From Variovorax sp. WDL1 (GTDB lineage Bacteria > Pseudomonadota > Gammaproteobacteria > Burkholderiales > Burkholderiaceae_C), in NCBI RefSeq assembly GCF_001541225.1, contig NZ_LMTS01000069.1, positions 7,091 through 58,607 of the forward strand: a DNA stretch of 51,517 nucleotides, given 5' to 3'. The position numbers and the translations under genes were made by a program. The stretch's first letter is position 1, and every line of letters starts with the position of its first letter. Shown piece by piece: positions 1 to 9,168 of the stretch. The notes under the pieces are model-generated. The model saw nothing but the letters and a program-made list of their open reading frames with translations, was not told the origin of the DNA and ran no database searches.

Positions 1-132
1 GGCATCGCCGAGATCGACGCTCAGCGCATCGACGTGGTCTCGGACGGGGAACTCATCGAGCCTGGCGAGTTCATTCAGGTAGTGCGGGTCGACGGAAACC
101 GCATCGTTGTCAAACGTGCGCGTGGCACTTGA
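1..132 (+). CDS. NfeD-family membrane protein, C-terminal end (partial)
   Basis: Only the last 43 residues are in the window; the gene enters from the left edge in frame 1 and stops at 130-132. The fragment reads as the small beta-barrel (OB-fold) domain that closes NfeD proteins, with the typical pattern of a hydrophobic 'DGELIEPG' turn followed by 'VVRVDGNRIVVKR'. NfeD proteins are partners of flotillin/SPFH proteins, and the next gene, 12 bases downstream, encodes FloA, which is the usual pairing. The full protein could be the long form with an N-terminal ClpP-class serine protease domain or the short membrane form; the sequence here cannot tell. Confidence 0.8.
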   Translation, partial: GIAEIDAQRIDVVSDGELIEPGEFIQVVRVDGNRIVVKRARGT

Positions 133-144
133 AAAGGAACCATC

Positions 145-1131
145 ATGGGCGGACTCGAGACAGGATTTCTGGGAGCTGGCGCGCTGGGCATCCTCCTCAT
201 CGTTCTGGTCGCAACAGTGCTGTACCTGGTGCCGCTTCCGTTGTGGATTGCCGCGTGGGCCTCGGGCGCGTACGTCAGCATATTCACGCTGGTCGCCATG
301 CGGCTTCGGCGCGTACCGCCGGGCACCATCGTCACTGCCCGCATCAGTGCGGTCAAAGCAGGGATAGAGATTCCGCTGAATGACCTGGAGGCCCACTTCC
401 TCGCGGGCGGCAATGTGGTCCGGGTCGTCAACGCAATGATCTCTGCCGACAAGGCCAGCATTCCGCTGACCTTCAAACGCGCCTCGGCCATCGATCTCGC
501 GGGGCGCAATGTGCTTGAAGCGGTGCAGATGTCAGTGCTTCCCAAGGTCATCGAGACGCCCCGCATCGCGGCGGTTGCCAAGGACGGCATCCAGCTCATC
601 GTGGTTTCCCGCGTGACTGTTCGCACCAACATTGAACGGCTCGTCGGCGGCGCCGGTGAGGAGACCATCATCGCCCGGGTGGGCGAAGGCATGGTGAGCA
701 CGATCGGATCGGCGATCAATCACAAGAGCGTGCTTGAGAACCCCGATCACATCTCCAAGCACATCCTGAGCAAGGGCCTGGACGCAGGGACTGCCTACGA
801 GATTCTCTCGATCGACATCGCGGACGTCGACGTGGGAGAAAACATCGGTGCCAAGCTGCAGATCGACCAGGCCAATGCCGACAAGCAGATTGCCCAGGCC
901 AAGGCGGAAGAGCGGCGCGCGATGGCGGTCGCACTCGAGCAGGAGATGAGCGCGCGCGTGGTGGAAGCCGAAGCCGAGGTGCCGCGGGCGATGGCCGAGG
1001 CGTTTCGTGCCGGCAATCTCGGCATCATGGATTACTACCGCATGAAGAACCTGCAGGCAGACACCGACATGCGCGGTGCCATCGCAGGGACCGACGAGGC
1101 CGGCCAGGACCAGGGGAACAAGCGACCATGA
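145..1131 (+). CDS. floA: Flotillin-like protein FloA
   Basis: Encodes 328 residues of the FloA/UPF0365 family, SPFH-type scaffold proteins that form functional membrane microdomains at the inner membrane. A hydrophobic hairpin (about residues 8-52) anchors the N-terminus. A long SPFH domain follows, containing the family's conserved stretch around '[18 protein letters not shown]', and the C-terminal third is an Ala/Glu-rich coiled coil ('[20 protein letters not shown]'). The start is preceded by AAAGGAA at a good distance. NfeD lies just upstream, so the two are very probably co-transcribed. The stop overlaps the next start by four bases (ATGA), indicating translational coupling to the small protein that follows. 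Length matches the family. Confidence 0.95.
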   Translation: MGGLETGFLGAGALGILLIVLVATVLYLVPLPLWIAAWASGAYVSIFTLVAMRLRRVPPGTIVTARISAVKAGIEIPLNDLEAHFLAGGNVVRVVNAMISADKASIPLTFKRASAIDLAGRNVLEAVQMSVLPKVIETPRIAAVAKDGIQLIVVSRVTVRTNIERLVGGAGEETIIARVGEGMVSTIGSAINHKSVLENPDHISKHILSKGLDAGTAYEILSIDIADVDVGENIGAKLQIDQANADKQIAQAKAEERRAMAVALEQEMSARVVEAEAEVPRAMAEAFRAGNLGIMDYYRMKNLQADTDMRGAIAGTDEAGQDQGNKRP

Positions 1132-1550
1132 CGCCCGTCGATCCGCTTTTTTACGTACTGCTCGCTGCGCTCGCGCTGGTGTTTGGCTATGCGGCGCGGC
1201 GGGGTGCGCGGCGCCTGCCGGAGCGGCCGGTGCAAGAGCAGGCAGCCGAAGAACTCCAGGAAGCCGTGGAGGCCAGGGAATCCCCGCCGAATGCGGCAGT
1301 AGACGGCCGCGAACCACGGGGCCGCAGCAGGGAGCCCAGTCCGATCGCCCAACGGCCGGTCCGGCGAACCTCCGCGGCCCTCACGGACATCGCGCCTCCT
1401 CGCCGCACCCGTACGCAGGCCATGCTCGGTTCGCGACAGGGCTTGCGCGATGCCGTCGTTTCAATGACGGTGCTGGGTCGGTGCCGCGCACTGCAGCCGC
1501 ATTCGACACCCGGCGCCGATGCGGCGGGCTCTGGTGCGGAGCGCCGCTGA
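1128..1550 (+). CDS. Small single-span membrane protein coupled to floA, function unknown
   Basis: A 140-residue product starting inside the floA stop codon (ATGA overlap). Residues 6-22 form one clear membrane helix ('[17 protein letters not shown]'), then a basic patch, then a long disordered, Arg/Pro/Ala/Glu-rich tail. Near residues 97-120 there is a more ordered-looking segment ('[18 protein letters not shown]'), where conservation would be expected if the gene is real. I do not recognise a family. The coupling to floA and the N-in membrane anchor suggest a partner of the FloA/NfeD microdomain apparatus, but that is inference. The gene is followed by an intrinsic terminator at 1601-1626. 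Confidence 0.65.
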   Translation: MTPVDPLFYVLLAALALVFGYAARRGARRLPERPVQEQAAEELQEAVEARESPPNAAVDGREPRGRSREPSPIAQRPVRRTSAALTDIAPPRRTRTQAMLGSRQGLRDAVVSMTVLGRCRALQPHSTPGADAAGSGAERR

Positions 1551-1600
1551 GCGCGGCGGCGCCTCGCACCGCAGCGCTGCATGCCGCACGCACCATAAAG

Positions 1601-1626
1601 AAGCCCCGCCGTGACCGGCGGGGCTT
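1601..1626. terminator. Bidirectional intrinsic terminator
   Basis: Inverted repeat AAGCCCCGCC / GGCGGGGCTT with a short loop, between the converging floA operon and dctP gene. Base runs on each side are short (TTT on plus, TTT-ATGG on minus), so termination efficiency is uncertain, but the position between converging stops fits. Confidence 0.75.
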
Positions 1627-1660
1627 TGATGCTTCAGGATTGCAGAAGCGGACGTCCCGA

Positions 1661-2740
1661 TCAGAGCTTCTGCTGCTGCATGAAGCGATCGAAGGTGCCT
1701 TCGGTGAAGCGGAACCAGGCGTTCTGGTCAGCCAGGAACTTGGCCCAGTCGCCGTAGATCTTCTTCCACTCCGGATTGGTGTTGTTCAGGTCCGAGTAGA
1801 TCTGCTGGGCGGACTTGAAGGCGGCCTTCATCACATCTTGCGTGAAGGGCTTGAGCACCGTGCCCGAGCCGACCAGCTGCTTGAGCGCCACGGGGTTGCG
1901 CGCGTCGTACTTCGCGGTCATCGTGATGTTGGCCTGTGCGGCTGCCGCTTCGACGATTGCCTTGTACTCGGCCGACAGGCCTTCCCATGCCTTGGTGTTG
2001 ATGTAGAAGTCGAGTTGCGGGCCGCCTTCCCACCAGCCGGGGTAGTAGTAGAACTTGGCGACCTTGTTGAAGCCGAGCTTCTGGTCGTCGTAAGGACCGA
2101 CCCACTCGAGTGCATCGAGCGTGCCCTTCTCGAGCGCGGGGTACAGGTCTGCGCCGGGGATGGACTGCGGGATCATGCCGAAGGGCTCGAGCACCCTGCC
2201 GGCAAAGGGGTTGGTGCGGAACTTCAGGCCCTTCAGGTCGGCGACCGACTTGATCTCCTTGCGGAACCAGCCACCCATCTGCGCGCCCGTGTTGCCGCCG
2301 GGCAGGTTGAAGATGTTGTACTTGGCGTAGAAGGCGCGCATCAGCTTGAGGCCGTTGCCCTCGTACATCCAGGCGTTCATCTGGCGCGTGTTCATGCCGA
2401 AGGGCACCGCGCAGCCGAGGCAGAAGGTCGGGTCCTTGCCGTAGAAGTAATAGGGCGCGGTGTGCGCCATCTCGACCGAGGCGTTCTGCACGCCGTCGAC
2501 CACGCCGAAGGCCGGCATGAGCTCCCCACCCGCATGCACCGAGATCTGGAACTTGCCGCCCGTCGCGTCGCTCACCTGCTTGGCGAACACCTCGGCCGTC
2601 CCAAAGATTGTGTCCAGCGACTTGGGAAAGCTGGAGGCCAGGCGCCAGCGGACAGCGGCCTGCGCGTGGACTGCGGGCGCGATGCCGGCAGCGAGGACGC
2701 CGGCGATGCCTGCGTTTTTGATGAGGGAACGACGATCCAT
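1661..2740 (-). CDS. dctP: TRAP transporter solute-binding protein (DctP family)
   Basis: A 359-residue periplasmic binding protein of tripartite ATP-independent transporters. The N-terminus has a twin-arginine-like signal ('MDRRSLIKNAG', hydrophobic stretch, cleavage near 'VHAQA'), which decides the start at 2740 although the frame stays open upstream. The mature part has family hallmarks: 'RLASSFPKSLDTIFG', then 'LKFRTNPFAGRVLEPFGMIPQ' in the ligand-binding region and an Arg in that segment that normally contacts a carboxylate. 'DALEWVGPYDD' and 'YYPGWWEGGP' place it with the larger DctP group that often binds 2-oxo acids or aromatic/organic acids. No DctQ or DctM membrane subunits are nearby, so it is an orphan component. 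An intrinsic terminator lies only about 23 bases before the start codon. Confidence 0.92.
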   Translation of the reverse strand: MDRRSLIKNAGIAGVLAAGIAPAVHAQAAVRWRLASSFPKSLDTIFGTAEVFAKQVSDATGGKFQISVHAGGELMPAFGVVDGVQNASVEMAHTAPYYFYGKDPTFCLGCAVPFGMNTRQMNAWMYEGNGLKLMRAFYAKYNIFNLPGGNTGAQMGGWFRKEIKSVADLKGLKFRTNPFAGRVLEPFGMIPQSIPGADLYPALEKGTLDALEWVGPYDDQKLGFNKVAKFYYYPGWWEGGPQLDFYINTKAWEGLSAEYKAIVEAAAAQANITMTAKYDARNPVALKQLVGSGTVLKPFTQDVMKAAFKSAQQIYSDLNNTNPEWKKIYGDWAKFLADQNAWFRFTEGTFDRFMQQQKL

Positions 2741-2763
2741 TGAGGTTGACTCCGAGTGCTTGG

Positions 2764-2794
2764 AAAAAACAAGAACGCGGCTCGTGGCCGCGTT
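2764..2794 (-). terminator. Intrinsic terminator between dxs and dctP, close to the dctP start
   Basis: On the minus strand the stem AACGCGGC / GCCGCGTT is followed by CTTGTTTTTT. It sits 40 bases after the dxs stop and its T-run ends about 23 bases before the dctP ATG. It can be the dxs terminator, but dctP then has no room for its own promoter downstream of it. A candidate -10 (TACAAT) lies upstream at 2821-2826, so the dctP transcript would run through this hairpin. Confidence 0.8.
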
Positions 2795-2834
2795 GCCGAC
2801 TTTGCTGTCGAGGCAGCAAGATTGTAAAAAGTGC

Positions 2835-4718
2835 TTACATGACCCCGGGGCGGGTTTTCCCTGCGGGCTCGCTCGCGCCGAAGCGCTCGCGTATCGATTG
2901 CTCGATGCCGGCTGCGTCGAGCCCGATGCTCGCCAGCAGCCTGGCCGGGTCGCCATGCTCGATGAAACGATCGGGCAGGCCCAGCTGCAGCACGGGCCGC
3001 TGCACATCGGCCGCCTGCAGCGCCTCGATGACCGCACTGCCCGCGCCCCCCATCACGGCGCCTTCCTCGAGGGTCACGACGCACTCGTGCGTGGCCACGG
3101 TCTTCAGCAGCAGCTCGACGTCGAGCGGCTTGACCCAGCGCATGTTGAGCACCGTGGCATCGAGCGCCGCGGCGGCCTTGAGCGCCGGCTGGAGCAAGGT
3201 GCCGAAGACCACGATCGCGATGCGGCGCCCCGAGCGGCGCAGCTCGCCCTTGCCGAAGGGCAGCGCCTCGAGCCCGGGCGGGGTCGCGACGCCGGCGCCG
3301 GCGCCGCGCGGATAGCGCACCGCCACCGGATGATCCTGCGCGAAGGCGCTGGAGAGGAGTTGCCGGCATTCGGCCTCGTCGGCCGGGCAGGCCAGGCTCA
3401 TGTTGGGGATGCAGCGGATGAAGGCGATGTCGTAGGCGCCCGCATGGGTGGCGCCGTCGGCACCCACCAGGCCCGCGCGGTCGAGCGCGAACACGACCGG
3501 CAGGTTCTGGATCGCCACGTCGTGGATCATCTGGTCGTAGGCCCGCTGCAGGAAGGTCGAGTAGATCGCGACCACCGGCTTGAGCCCCTCGCATGCGAGT
3601 CCCGCCGCGAAGGTGACGGCGTGCTGCTCGGCGATGCCGACGTCGTAATAGCGCTCGGGGAAGCGCTGCTCGAACTCCACCAGCCCCGAGCCCTCGCGCA
3701 TCGCAGGCGTGATGCCGACCAGCCGGCTGTCCTGCGCCGCCATGTCGCACAGCCAGTGGCCGAAGATCTGCGTGAAGGTCTGCTTGGGCGCGGTAGCGGG
3801 CTTGACCAGGCCAATCGCCGGATCGAACTTGGTGGGTCCGTGGTAGGCCACCGGGTCGGCCTCGGCCAGCTTGTAGCCCTGGCCCTTCTTCGTGACCACG
3901 TGCAGGAACTGCGGGCCGTGCAGGTGCTTGAGGTTTTCGAGCGTGGGCACCAGGGAGTCGAGGTCGTGGCCATCGATCGGGCCCACGTAGTTGAAGCCGA
4001 ACTGCTCGAAGAGCGTGGCCGGCACCACCATGCCCTTGGCATGCTGCTCCAGGCGCTTGGCCAGCTCGAAGAGCGGCGGCGCGGCGCGCAGCACGCTCTT
4101 GCCCACGTTCTTGGCCGCGGCGTAGAAGTTGCCGCTCATCAGCTGTGCGAGATAGCGGTTGAGCGCGCCCACCGGCGGGCTGATCGACATGTCGTTGTCG
4201 TTCAGGATCACCAGCAGCTTGCAGTCGTACACGCCCGCATTGTTGAGGGCCTCGAAGGCCATGCCGGCAGTCATCGCGCCGTCGCCGATGATTGCGACGG
4301 CGTGCCGGTCCTCGCCCTTCTGCTTGGCCGCCAGCGCCATGCCGAGCGCGGCAGAGATGCTGGTGGACGAGTGCGCGGTGCCGAAGGTGTCGTACTCGCT
4401 TTCGCTGCGCTGCGGGAAGCCGGAGATGCCGCCGATCTGGCGCAGGCTGGGCATGCGCTCGCGCCGGCCGGTGAGGATCTTGTGCGGATAGGTCTGGTGG
4501 CCCACGTCCCACACCAGCCGGTCGTGCGGCGTGTCGAACACGTGGTGCAGCGCCACCGTGAGCTCGACGGTGCCGAGGTTCGAGCTCAGGTGCCCGCCGG
4601 TGCGCGAGACGTTGTCGAGCACGCAGCTGCGCACCTCGTCGGCCAGCTGCTTGAGCTGGGCGCGGTCCATGTGACGCAGGGCTGAAGGGTCGTGGAGGGT
4701 GGGGAGCAGCGGAGCCAT
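2835..4718 (-). CDS. dxs: 1-deoxy-D-xylulose-5-phosphate synthase
   Basis: A thiamine-diphosphate transketolase-like enzyme of 627 residues that condenses pyruvate with glyceraldehyde-3-phosphate, the first step of the MEP isoprenoid pathway. The N-terminus '[22 protein letters not shown]' aligns with the family start. The TPP-binding motif '[17 protein letters not shown]' is intact, as are the early 'GGHLSSNLG' and '[16 protein letters not shown]' signatures. The transketolase middle domain holds '[15 protein letters not shown]'. The ATG lies 13 bases beyond the ispA stop, so the two are surely co-transcribed; ispA uses the isopentenyl units that Dxs starts to make. An intrinsic terminator follows at 2764-2794. 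Confidence 0.98.
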   Translation of the reverse strand: MAPLLPTLHDPSALRHMDRAQLKQLADEVRSCVLDNVSRTGGHLSSNLGTVELTVALHHVFDTPHDRLVWDVGHQTYPHKILTGRRERMPSLRQIGGISGFPQRSESEYDTFGTAHSSTSISAALGMALAAKQKGEDRHAVAIIGDGAMTAGMAFEALNNAGVYDCKLLVILNDNDMSISPPVGALNRYLAQLMSGNFYAAAKNVGKSVLRAAPPLFELAKRLEQHAKGMVVPATLFEQFGFNYVGPIDGHDLDSLVPTLENLKHLHGPQFLHVVTKKGQGYKLAEADPVAYHGPTKFDPAIGLVKPATAPKQTFTQIFGHWLCDMAAQDSRLVGITPAMREGSGLVEFEQRFPERYYDVGIAEQHAVTFAAGLACEGLKPVVAIYSTFLQRAYDQMIHDVAIQNLPVVFALDRAGLVGADGATHAGAYDIAFIRCIPNMSLACPADEAECRQLLSSAFAQDHPVAVRYPRGAGAGVATPPGLEALPFGKGELRRSGRRIAIVVFGTLLQPALKAAAALDATVLNMRWVKPLDVELLLKTVATHECVVTLEEGAVMGGAGSAVIEALQAADVQRPVLQLGLPDRFIEHGDPARLLASIGLDAAGIEQSIRERFGASEPAGKTRPGVM

Positions 4719-4732
4719 GGGGTTGTAGTTCT

Positions 4733-5647
4733 CTATCGATCGCGGTCCACGACCATGTAGGCCAGCGCACGCAAGGCACCGGTGTCGGCCAGCCCACTGC
4801 GGTCGAGTGCCTGCAGCGCCTGGGCCAGCAGCTCGCGCGCCTGCGCACGCGCGCCTTCGAGGCCGAGCAGCGAGACATAGGTGGGCTTGTCGCTCGCCGC
4901 GTCCTTGCCTGCTGTCTTGCCGAGGGTCTCCGAGTCGGCCGTGACGTCGAGGATGTCGTCCACCACCTGGAAGGCCAGGCCGATCGCGGCGCCGTAGGCG
5001 CGCAGCGCATCGAGCGCCTCGGCATCGAGGGTGCCGCAGGCGGCGCCCATCTCGACGCTGCCCTGCAGGAGGGCGCCGGTCTTCAGGCGATGCATCTCTC
5101 GCAGCTGGGCCTCGTCGAGCGCGAGCCCGACGCTGGCCAGGTCGATCGCCTGGCCGCCGGCCATGCCCTGGCTGCCGGCCGCGCGCGCCAGCAAGCGGCA
5201 CAGGCGGGCCTGCACCTCGGGCGCGATGCCTTCATGCTCGGGCGTGAGCAGCTCGAAGGCCAGCGCCTGCAGGGCATCGCCGGCCAGCAGCGCATCGGCC
5301 TCGCCGAACTTCACGTGCACGGTGGGCTTGCCGCGGCGCAGCACATCGTTGTCCATGCAGGGCAGGTCATCGTGCACCAGCGAATAGGCATGGATCAGCT
5401 CGGCCGCGCAGGCGGCACGCAGCGTGGCCTCGGCCTGGCCGCGCGCCGACTCGCTGGCGGCGAAGACCAGCAAGGGCCGCAGCCGCTTGCCGCCGTCGAG
5501 CACTGCATAGCGCATCGCATCGCCCAGCAGCACCGGCGCATCGACGCCCACCCAGCGCGACAGCGCGGCCTCGACGCTCGCGAGCAGCGGCTCGCTCCAG
5601 GCCGCAAGGCGCTGTGCGTCCCAGCGCAAGGTATCGGCGGCCCTCAT
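4733..5647 (-). CDS. ispA: Farnesyl (geranyl) diphosphate synthase
   Basis: A 304-residue short-chain trans-prenyltransferase that joins isopentenyl diphosphate to allylic diphosphates. Both Asp-rich Mg2+-binding motifs are visible: the first as 'DDLPCMDND' with the following 'RRGKPTVH', the second as 'DDILD'. 'GGKRLRPLL' near the N-terminus binds diphosphate. The residues before the first Asp motif ('AYSLVHDD') suit a farnesyl-length product. The start ATG overlaps the xseB stop (ATGA) and the stop is followed closely by dxs, giving the common xseB-ispA-dxs operon of proteobacteria. Confidence 0.97.
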   Translation of the reverse strand: MRAADTLRWDAQRLAAWSEPLLASVEAALSRWVGVDAPVLLGDAMRYAVLDGGKRLRPLLVFAASESARGQAEATLRAACAAELIHAYSLVHDDLPCMDNDVLRRGKPTVHVKFGEADALLAGDALQALAFELLTPEHEGIAPEVQARLCRLLARAAGSQGMAGGQAIDLASVGLALDEAQLREMHRLKTGALLQGSVEMGAACGTLDAEALDALRAYGAAIGLAFQVVDDILDVTADSETLGKTAGKDAASDKPTYVSLLGLEGARAQARELLAQALQALDRSGLADTGALRALAYMVVDRDR

Positions 5648-5913
5648 TCCGCGTTCCAGACTTTCAGGCCGTTCGCGTCGAGCACCTTGATCTGATCTTC
5701 GACTGCCTGCAGCTTGTCGCGGCAGAAGGCCAGGAGCGCCGCGCCCCGCTGGTAGCTGCCGAGCAGCTGGTCGAGCGGCAGTTGCCCCGATTCGAGCTCG
5801 GCCACCAACTGCTCGAGTTCCTGAAGCCCGGCTTCGTAGCTCGCTGGCAACGCGCCGGTGCCGGAAGCTGTGGGCGAAGAATCTGGTGGGGAGGAAGGGG
5901 ACACCTTGGGCAT
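5644..5913 (-). CDS. xseB: Exodeoxyribonuclease VII small subunit
   Basis: An 89-residue helical protein that binds the large subunit XseA to form exonuclease VII, which degrades single-stranded DNA to oligonucleotides. The XseB domain occupies residues 30-85: '[22 protein letters not shown]' is the family signature, followed by '[20 protein letters not shown]'. A Ser/Pro-rich tail of about 28 residues precedes it. The frame remains open further upstream, but the ATG at 5913 gives a protein of family length. First gene of the xseB-ispA-dxs operon; its stop overlaps the ispA start. Confidence 0.93.
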   Translation of the reverse strand: MPKVSPSSPPDSSPTASGTGALPASYEAGLQELEQLVAELESGQLPLDQLLGSYQRGAALLAFCRDKLQAVEDQIKVLDANGLKVWNAE

Positions 5914-5938
5914 GCGGGGATGGGAGATCAAACCGGGC

Positions 5939-5944
5939 ATTTTA
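5939..5944 (-). promoter_or_regulatory. Candidate -10 element for the xseB-ispA-dxs operon
   Basis: TAAAAT on the minus strand, 26 bases before the chosen xseB start; no convincing -35 is seen 16-18 bases upstream. The 246-base gap to the divergent Rieske gene must hold promoters for both directions. Confidence 0.35.
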
Positions 5945-6045
5945 GGGCGGGGGCACCAGGGCTCGCCCCGCGGCGCCATCGGCGGGGCCCGGGCAAGCCC
6001 TTCGGCACGGAGGGCAAAACAGCAGCACGCGCATTTTTCCCGGGG

Positions 6046-6051
6046 TACAAT
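6046..6051 (+). promoter_or_regulatory. Candidate -10 element for the Rieske oxygenase gene
   Basis: TACAAT in an otherwise GC-rich stretch, 108 bases before the Rieske start codon. No good -35 hexamer is visible at the normal distance, so this is only a candidate. Confidence 0.35.
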
Positions 6052-6159
6052 CCCGCTCTCTCGCGCCGGCGCCTGCCGGCGATTTTCTTGGGGCCGCCCA
6101 CTCTTCAGCGGCACCTCTTTGCGTTCTTCCTCCCTGTGGGGAGCTTGGTCAGGTCACCC

Positions 6160-7296
6160 ATGTCTGATTTAAGTCTTCAACTGCAGCAGGCTTCCAGCCA
6201 ACTCCCGGTTTCCGCGTACTTCGACGAGGCGCTCTATGCCCGCGAGCTGCAAACCCTTTTCGCCGGCGGTCCGCGCTACGTCGGTCACCGGCTCGCGGTG
6301 CCCGAACCGGGCAACTACCACGCCCTGCCGCAAGAGCAGCAGGGCCGCGCGCTGGTGCACACGCCGAAGGGCGTCGAGCTGATCTCCAATGTGTGCCGGC
6401 ATCGCCAGGCGCTGATCCTGAAAGGCCGCGGCGAACTCGACCCGCAGGCCGGCGGCGGCAACATCGTGTGCCCCCTGCACCGCTGGACCTACGCGGCCGC
6501 CGACCCGCGCACCACCGGCAAGCTGATCGGCGCGCCGCATTTCGCACAGGACCCCTGCCTCGACCTGCACAACTATCCACTCACGGAATGGAACGGCCTG
6601 CTGTTCGAGCAGAACCCGCAGGGCGGTCGCGATGTCGCCGCCGACCTGGCCCGGCTGGGTCCGCGCGCCGACCTCGACTTCGAGGGGTACGCACTGGACC
6701 GCGTCGAGCTGCACGAGTGCAACTACAACTGGAAGACCTTCATCGAGGTCTACCTCGAGGACTACCACGTCGGGCCCTTCCACCCGGGCCTCGGCAGCTT
6801 CGTCACCTGCGAGGACCTGCGCTGGGAGTTCGGCCCCCACCATTCGGTGCAGACGGTGGGCGTCGCCAACCGTCTGGGCCGCGCCGGCAGCCCGGTCTAC
6901 CAGAGGTGGCAGGAGCAACTGCTGAAGTACCGCGAGGGCAAGCCGCCCAAGTACGGCGCGATCTGGCTCACCTACTACCCGCACGTGATGATCGAGTGGT
7001 ACCCGCACGTGCTCACCGTCTCGACGCTGCACCCCATGGGGCCGCAGAAGACGCTCAACATGGTGGAGTTCTTCTACCCCGAGGAGATCGTCGCCTTCGA
7101 GCGCGAATTCGTCGAGGCGCAGCAGGCTGCCTACATGGAAACCTGCGTCGAGGACGACGAGATCGCCGAGCGCATGGACGCCGGCCGCCGCGCGCTGATG
7201 CTGCGCGGCGTCGACGAGAGCGGCCCCTACCAGAGCCCGATGGAAGACGGGATGCAGCAGTTCCACGAGTGGTATCGCCGCGAGATGGCTGCCTAG
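6160..7296 (+). CDS. Rieske non-haem iron oxygenase, alpha-subunit type
   Basis: A 378-residue aromatic-ring-hydroxylating dioxygenase alpha-subunit-like protein. The Rieske [2Fe-2S] ligands are Cys79-x-His81 and Cys104-x2-His107; the spacing between the pairs (22 residues) is a little longer than usual. The mononuclear iron site is indicated by 'EDYHVGPFHPGL' (His203, His208). No reductase, ferredoxin or beta subunit gene is adjacent, so the electron donor must be elsewhere and the substrate is unknown. The frame is open far upstream, but the ATG at 6160 gives the family's normal N-terminus. The next gene, an exporter, begins 10 bases after the stop. Confidence 0.9.
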   Translation: MSDLSLQLQQASSQLPVSAYFDEALYARELQTLFAGGPRYVGHRLAVPEPGNYHALPQEQQGRALVHTPKGVELISNVCRHRQALILKGRGELDPQAGGGNIVCPLHRWTYAAADPRTTGKLIGAPHFAQDPCLDLHNYPLTEWNGLLFEQNPQGGRDVAADLARLGPRADLDFEGYALDRVELHECNYNWKTFIEVYLEDYHVGPFHPGLGSFVTCEDLRWEFGPHHSVQTVGVANRLGRAGSPVYQRWQEQLLKYREGKPPKYGAIWLTYYPHVMIEWYPHVLTVSTLHPMGPQKTLNMVEFFYPEEIVAFEREFVEAQQAAYMETCVEDDEIAERMDAGRRALMLRGVDESGPYQSPMEDGMQQFHEWYRREMAA

Positions 7297-7306
7297 AGCC
7301 GGAGGG

Positions 7307-8239
7307 ATGCAAGCCCTCTGGATGGTGCTGGCCGCACTGATCTTCGCCACCATGGGCGTGTGCGTGAAGATCGCTTCGGCCTGGTTCACGAGCGCCGAGC
7401 TGGTGCTCTACCGCGGCCTGATCGGCATGCTGTTCCTCTGGGCGCTGGCGCGCCAGCGCGGCATCGCGCTCGCCACGCCCTACCCCGGCATGCACGCCTG
7501 GCGCAGCCTGATCGGGGTGTTCTCGATGGGTGCCTGGTTCTACGCGATCGCGCACCTGCCGCTGGCGACCGCCATGACGCTCAACTACATGAGCAGCGTC
7601 TGGATCGCGGCCTTCCTCGTGGGCGGTGCCCTGCTCGCGTGGGTGCCGGTGCCCGGCCGCGACGGGCGCATTGCACGGCCGCCGCTGCAGGGGCCGCTGG
7701 TGCTGACCGTGCTGGCGGGCTTCGGCGGCGTGGTGCTGATGCTCAAGCCCAGCGTCGGTGACGGCCAGGGCTTCGCGGGGCTGGTGGGCCTGATATCCGG
7801 GCTGACTGCCGCCTTCGCCTACATGCAGGTAGTTGCCCTCTCGCGCGTGGGGGAGCCGGAATCGCGTACGGTCTTCTATTTTGCGGTGGGCTCGGCGGTG
7901 GCGGGCGGCCTCGTCACGCTGCTGGGCAGCTTCACGCCATGGGAACAATGGACCTGGGCGCACGCGGCGTGGCTGCTGCCGGTTGGCGTGCTCGCGGCCC
8001 TGGGACAGCTGTGCATGACGCGTGCCTATGCCAGCGCCAAGACGCAAAGCGGTACGCTCGTCGTGGCCAACCTGCAATATTCCGGCATTGTCTTTGCGGC
8101 AATCTACAGTGTGCTTCTGTTCGGAGACCACATCGACGCGGCCGGCTGGGCCGGCATGGTGCTGATCGTCGGCAGCGGCATCGCGGCCACCGTGCTGCGC
8201 CAGCGCTCGCTGCCCAAGGCGCCCGCCGAAGAGCATTGA
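7307..8239 (+). CDS. EamA/DMT-family transporter
   Basis: A 310-residue integral membrane protein with about ten predicted helices arranged as two EamA repeats, typical of drug/metabolite exporters. The first helix carries 'ALIFATMGVCVKIAS' and the second 'YRGLIGMLFLWAL', both family-like; the second half repeats the pattern ('GLISGLTAAFAYMQVVALSRVGEPE'). GGAGG sits almost directly against the ATG at 7307, so Met6 (7322) is an alternative start. It lies between the Rieske oxygenase and a sulfurtransferase, all in the same direction with short gaps, so it may export a product of that oxygenase; this is inference. Confidence 0.9.
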   Translation: MQALWMVLAALIFATMGVCVKIASAWFTSAELVLYRGLIGMLFLWALARQRGIALATPYPGMHAWRSLIGVFSMGAWFYAIAHLPLATAMTLNYMSSVWIAAFLVGGALLAWVPVPGRDGRIARPPLQGPLVLTVLAGFGGVVLMLKPSVGDGQGFAGLVGLISGLTAAFAYMQVVALSRVGEPESRTVFYFAVGSAVAGGLVTLLGSFTPWEQWTWAHAAWLLPVGVLAALGQLCMTRAYASAKTQSGTLVVANLQYSGIVFAAIYSVLLFGDHIDAAGWAGMVLIVGSGIAATVLRQRSLPKAPAEEH

Positions 8240-8256
8240 GCCATGAAGGAACCGCC

Positions 8257-9168
8257 ATGTACCAGACCCTGATTTCCGTCGACCAACTCATGGACCTGCA
8301 GCGCAGCGCCGCCCCGCAGATGGTGTTCGACTGCACCTTCGACCTGATGAAACCCGAGGCCGGCCCCGCCCAGTACCGCGCGGCCCACATCCCGGGAGCG
8401 ATCTACGTCGACCTCGACACCGACCTGAGCGCCAAGCATGGCGCGCCCGGCGCCAACGGTGAGGTCGTGGTGGCGCAGGCCGACGAGGGCCCGCCCGCGT
8501 CGGGCGGGCGGCATCCGCTGCCCAGCCGCGAGAAGTTCGCGGCGTGGCTCTCCGGCATCGGCTTTGCGAACAACATGCAGGCCGTGGTCTACGACCGCAA
8601 CGGCGCCAACTACTGCGGCCGGCTGTGGTGGATGCTGAAGTGGATGGGCCACGACGCCGTGGCCGTGCTCGACGGCGGCCTGCAAGCCTGGCAGGCGGCG
8701 GGCGGCAAGACGAGCGATGGCGAGGAGCCGGCGCGCTTCCAGTCGAACTTCGTACCCGGGGATCCGCTCGTGGCCCTGGTCGACACGCGCACCGTCGCCG
8801 CGCGCCTGCAGAAGGCCGACCAGACGCTGATCGATGCGCGCGCAGCCGCACGTTATCGCGGCGAGGTGGAACCTCTGGACCCGATCGCCGGTCACATCCC
8901 CGGGGCCCTGAACCGGCCCTTCACCGAGAACCTCGGCCCCGAGGGCAAGTTCAAGCCGGCCGCGCAGCTGCGTGCCGAGTTTGAAGCGCTGCTGCAGGGC
9001 CGGGCCCCTTCCACGGTCGTCCACCACTGCGGCAGCGGAGTGAGCGCCGTGCCGAACGTGCTCGCGATGCAGATTGCCGGGCTCGGACCGACCGCGCTCT
9101 ATGCCGGCAGCTGGAGCGAGTGGAGCAACACGCCGGGACTGCCGACCCGGCAAGGTGCGGATGCATGA
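8257..9168 (+). CDS. Sulfurtransferase (rhodanese family, 3-mercaptopyruvate/thiosulfate type)
   Basis: A 303-residue tandem-rhodanese protein that moves sulfur from 3-mercaptopyruvate or thiosulfate to an acceptor through a cysteine persulfide. The first domain ('AAHIPGAIYVDLD', 'VVYDRNG...AGRLWWML' with Asn-Tyr-Cys) is structural. The second ends in the catalytic loop 'HHCGSGVSAVPN', where the Cys and the 'CGSGV' frame resemble mercaptopyruvate sulfurtransferases (CG[ST]GVTA) more than thiosulfate ones. AAGGAA precedes the ATG at 8257. Its stop overlaps the next start (ATGA), tying it to the DUF2796/ABC cluster. Confidence 0.92.
   Translation: MYQTLISVDQLMDLQRSAAPQMVFDCTFDLMKPEAGPAQYRAAHIPGAIYVDLDTDLSAKHGAPGANGEVVVAQADEGPPASGGRHPLPSREKFAAWLSGIGFANNMQAVVYDRNGANYCGRLWWMLKWMGHDAVAVLDGGLQAWQAAGGKTSDGEEPARFQSNFVPGDPLVALVDTRTVAARLQKADQTLIDARAAARYRGEVEPLDPIAGHIPGALNRPFTENLGPEGKFKPAAQLRAEFEALLQGRAPSTVVHHCGSGVSAVPNVLAMQIAGLGPTALYAGSWSEWSNTPGLPTRQGADA

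Noticed and set aside
2741..3037. N-terminal extension of the DctP protein
   Set aside because: The upstream frame crosses the dxs stop region and a terminator hairpin, and the Tat-like signal peptide begins at 2740.
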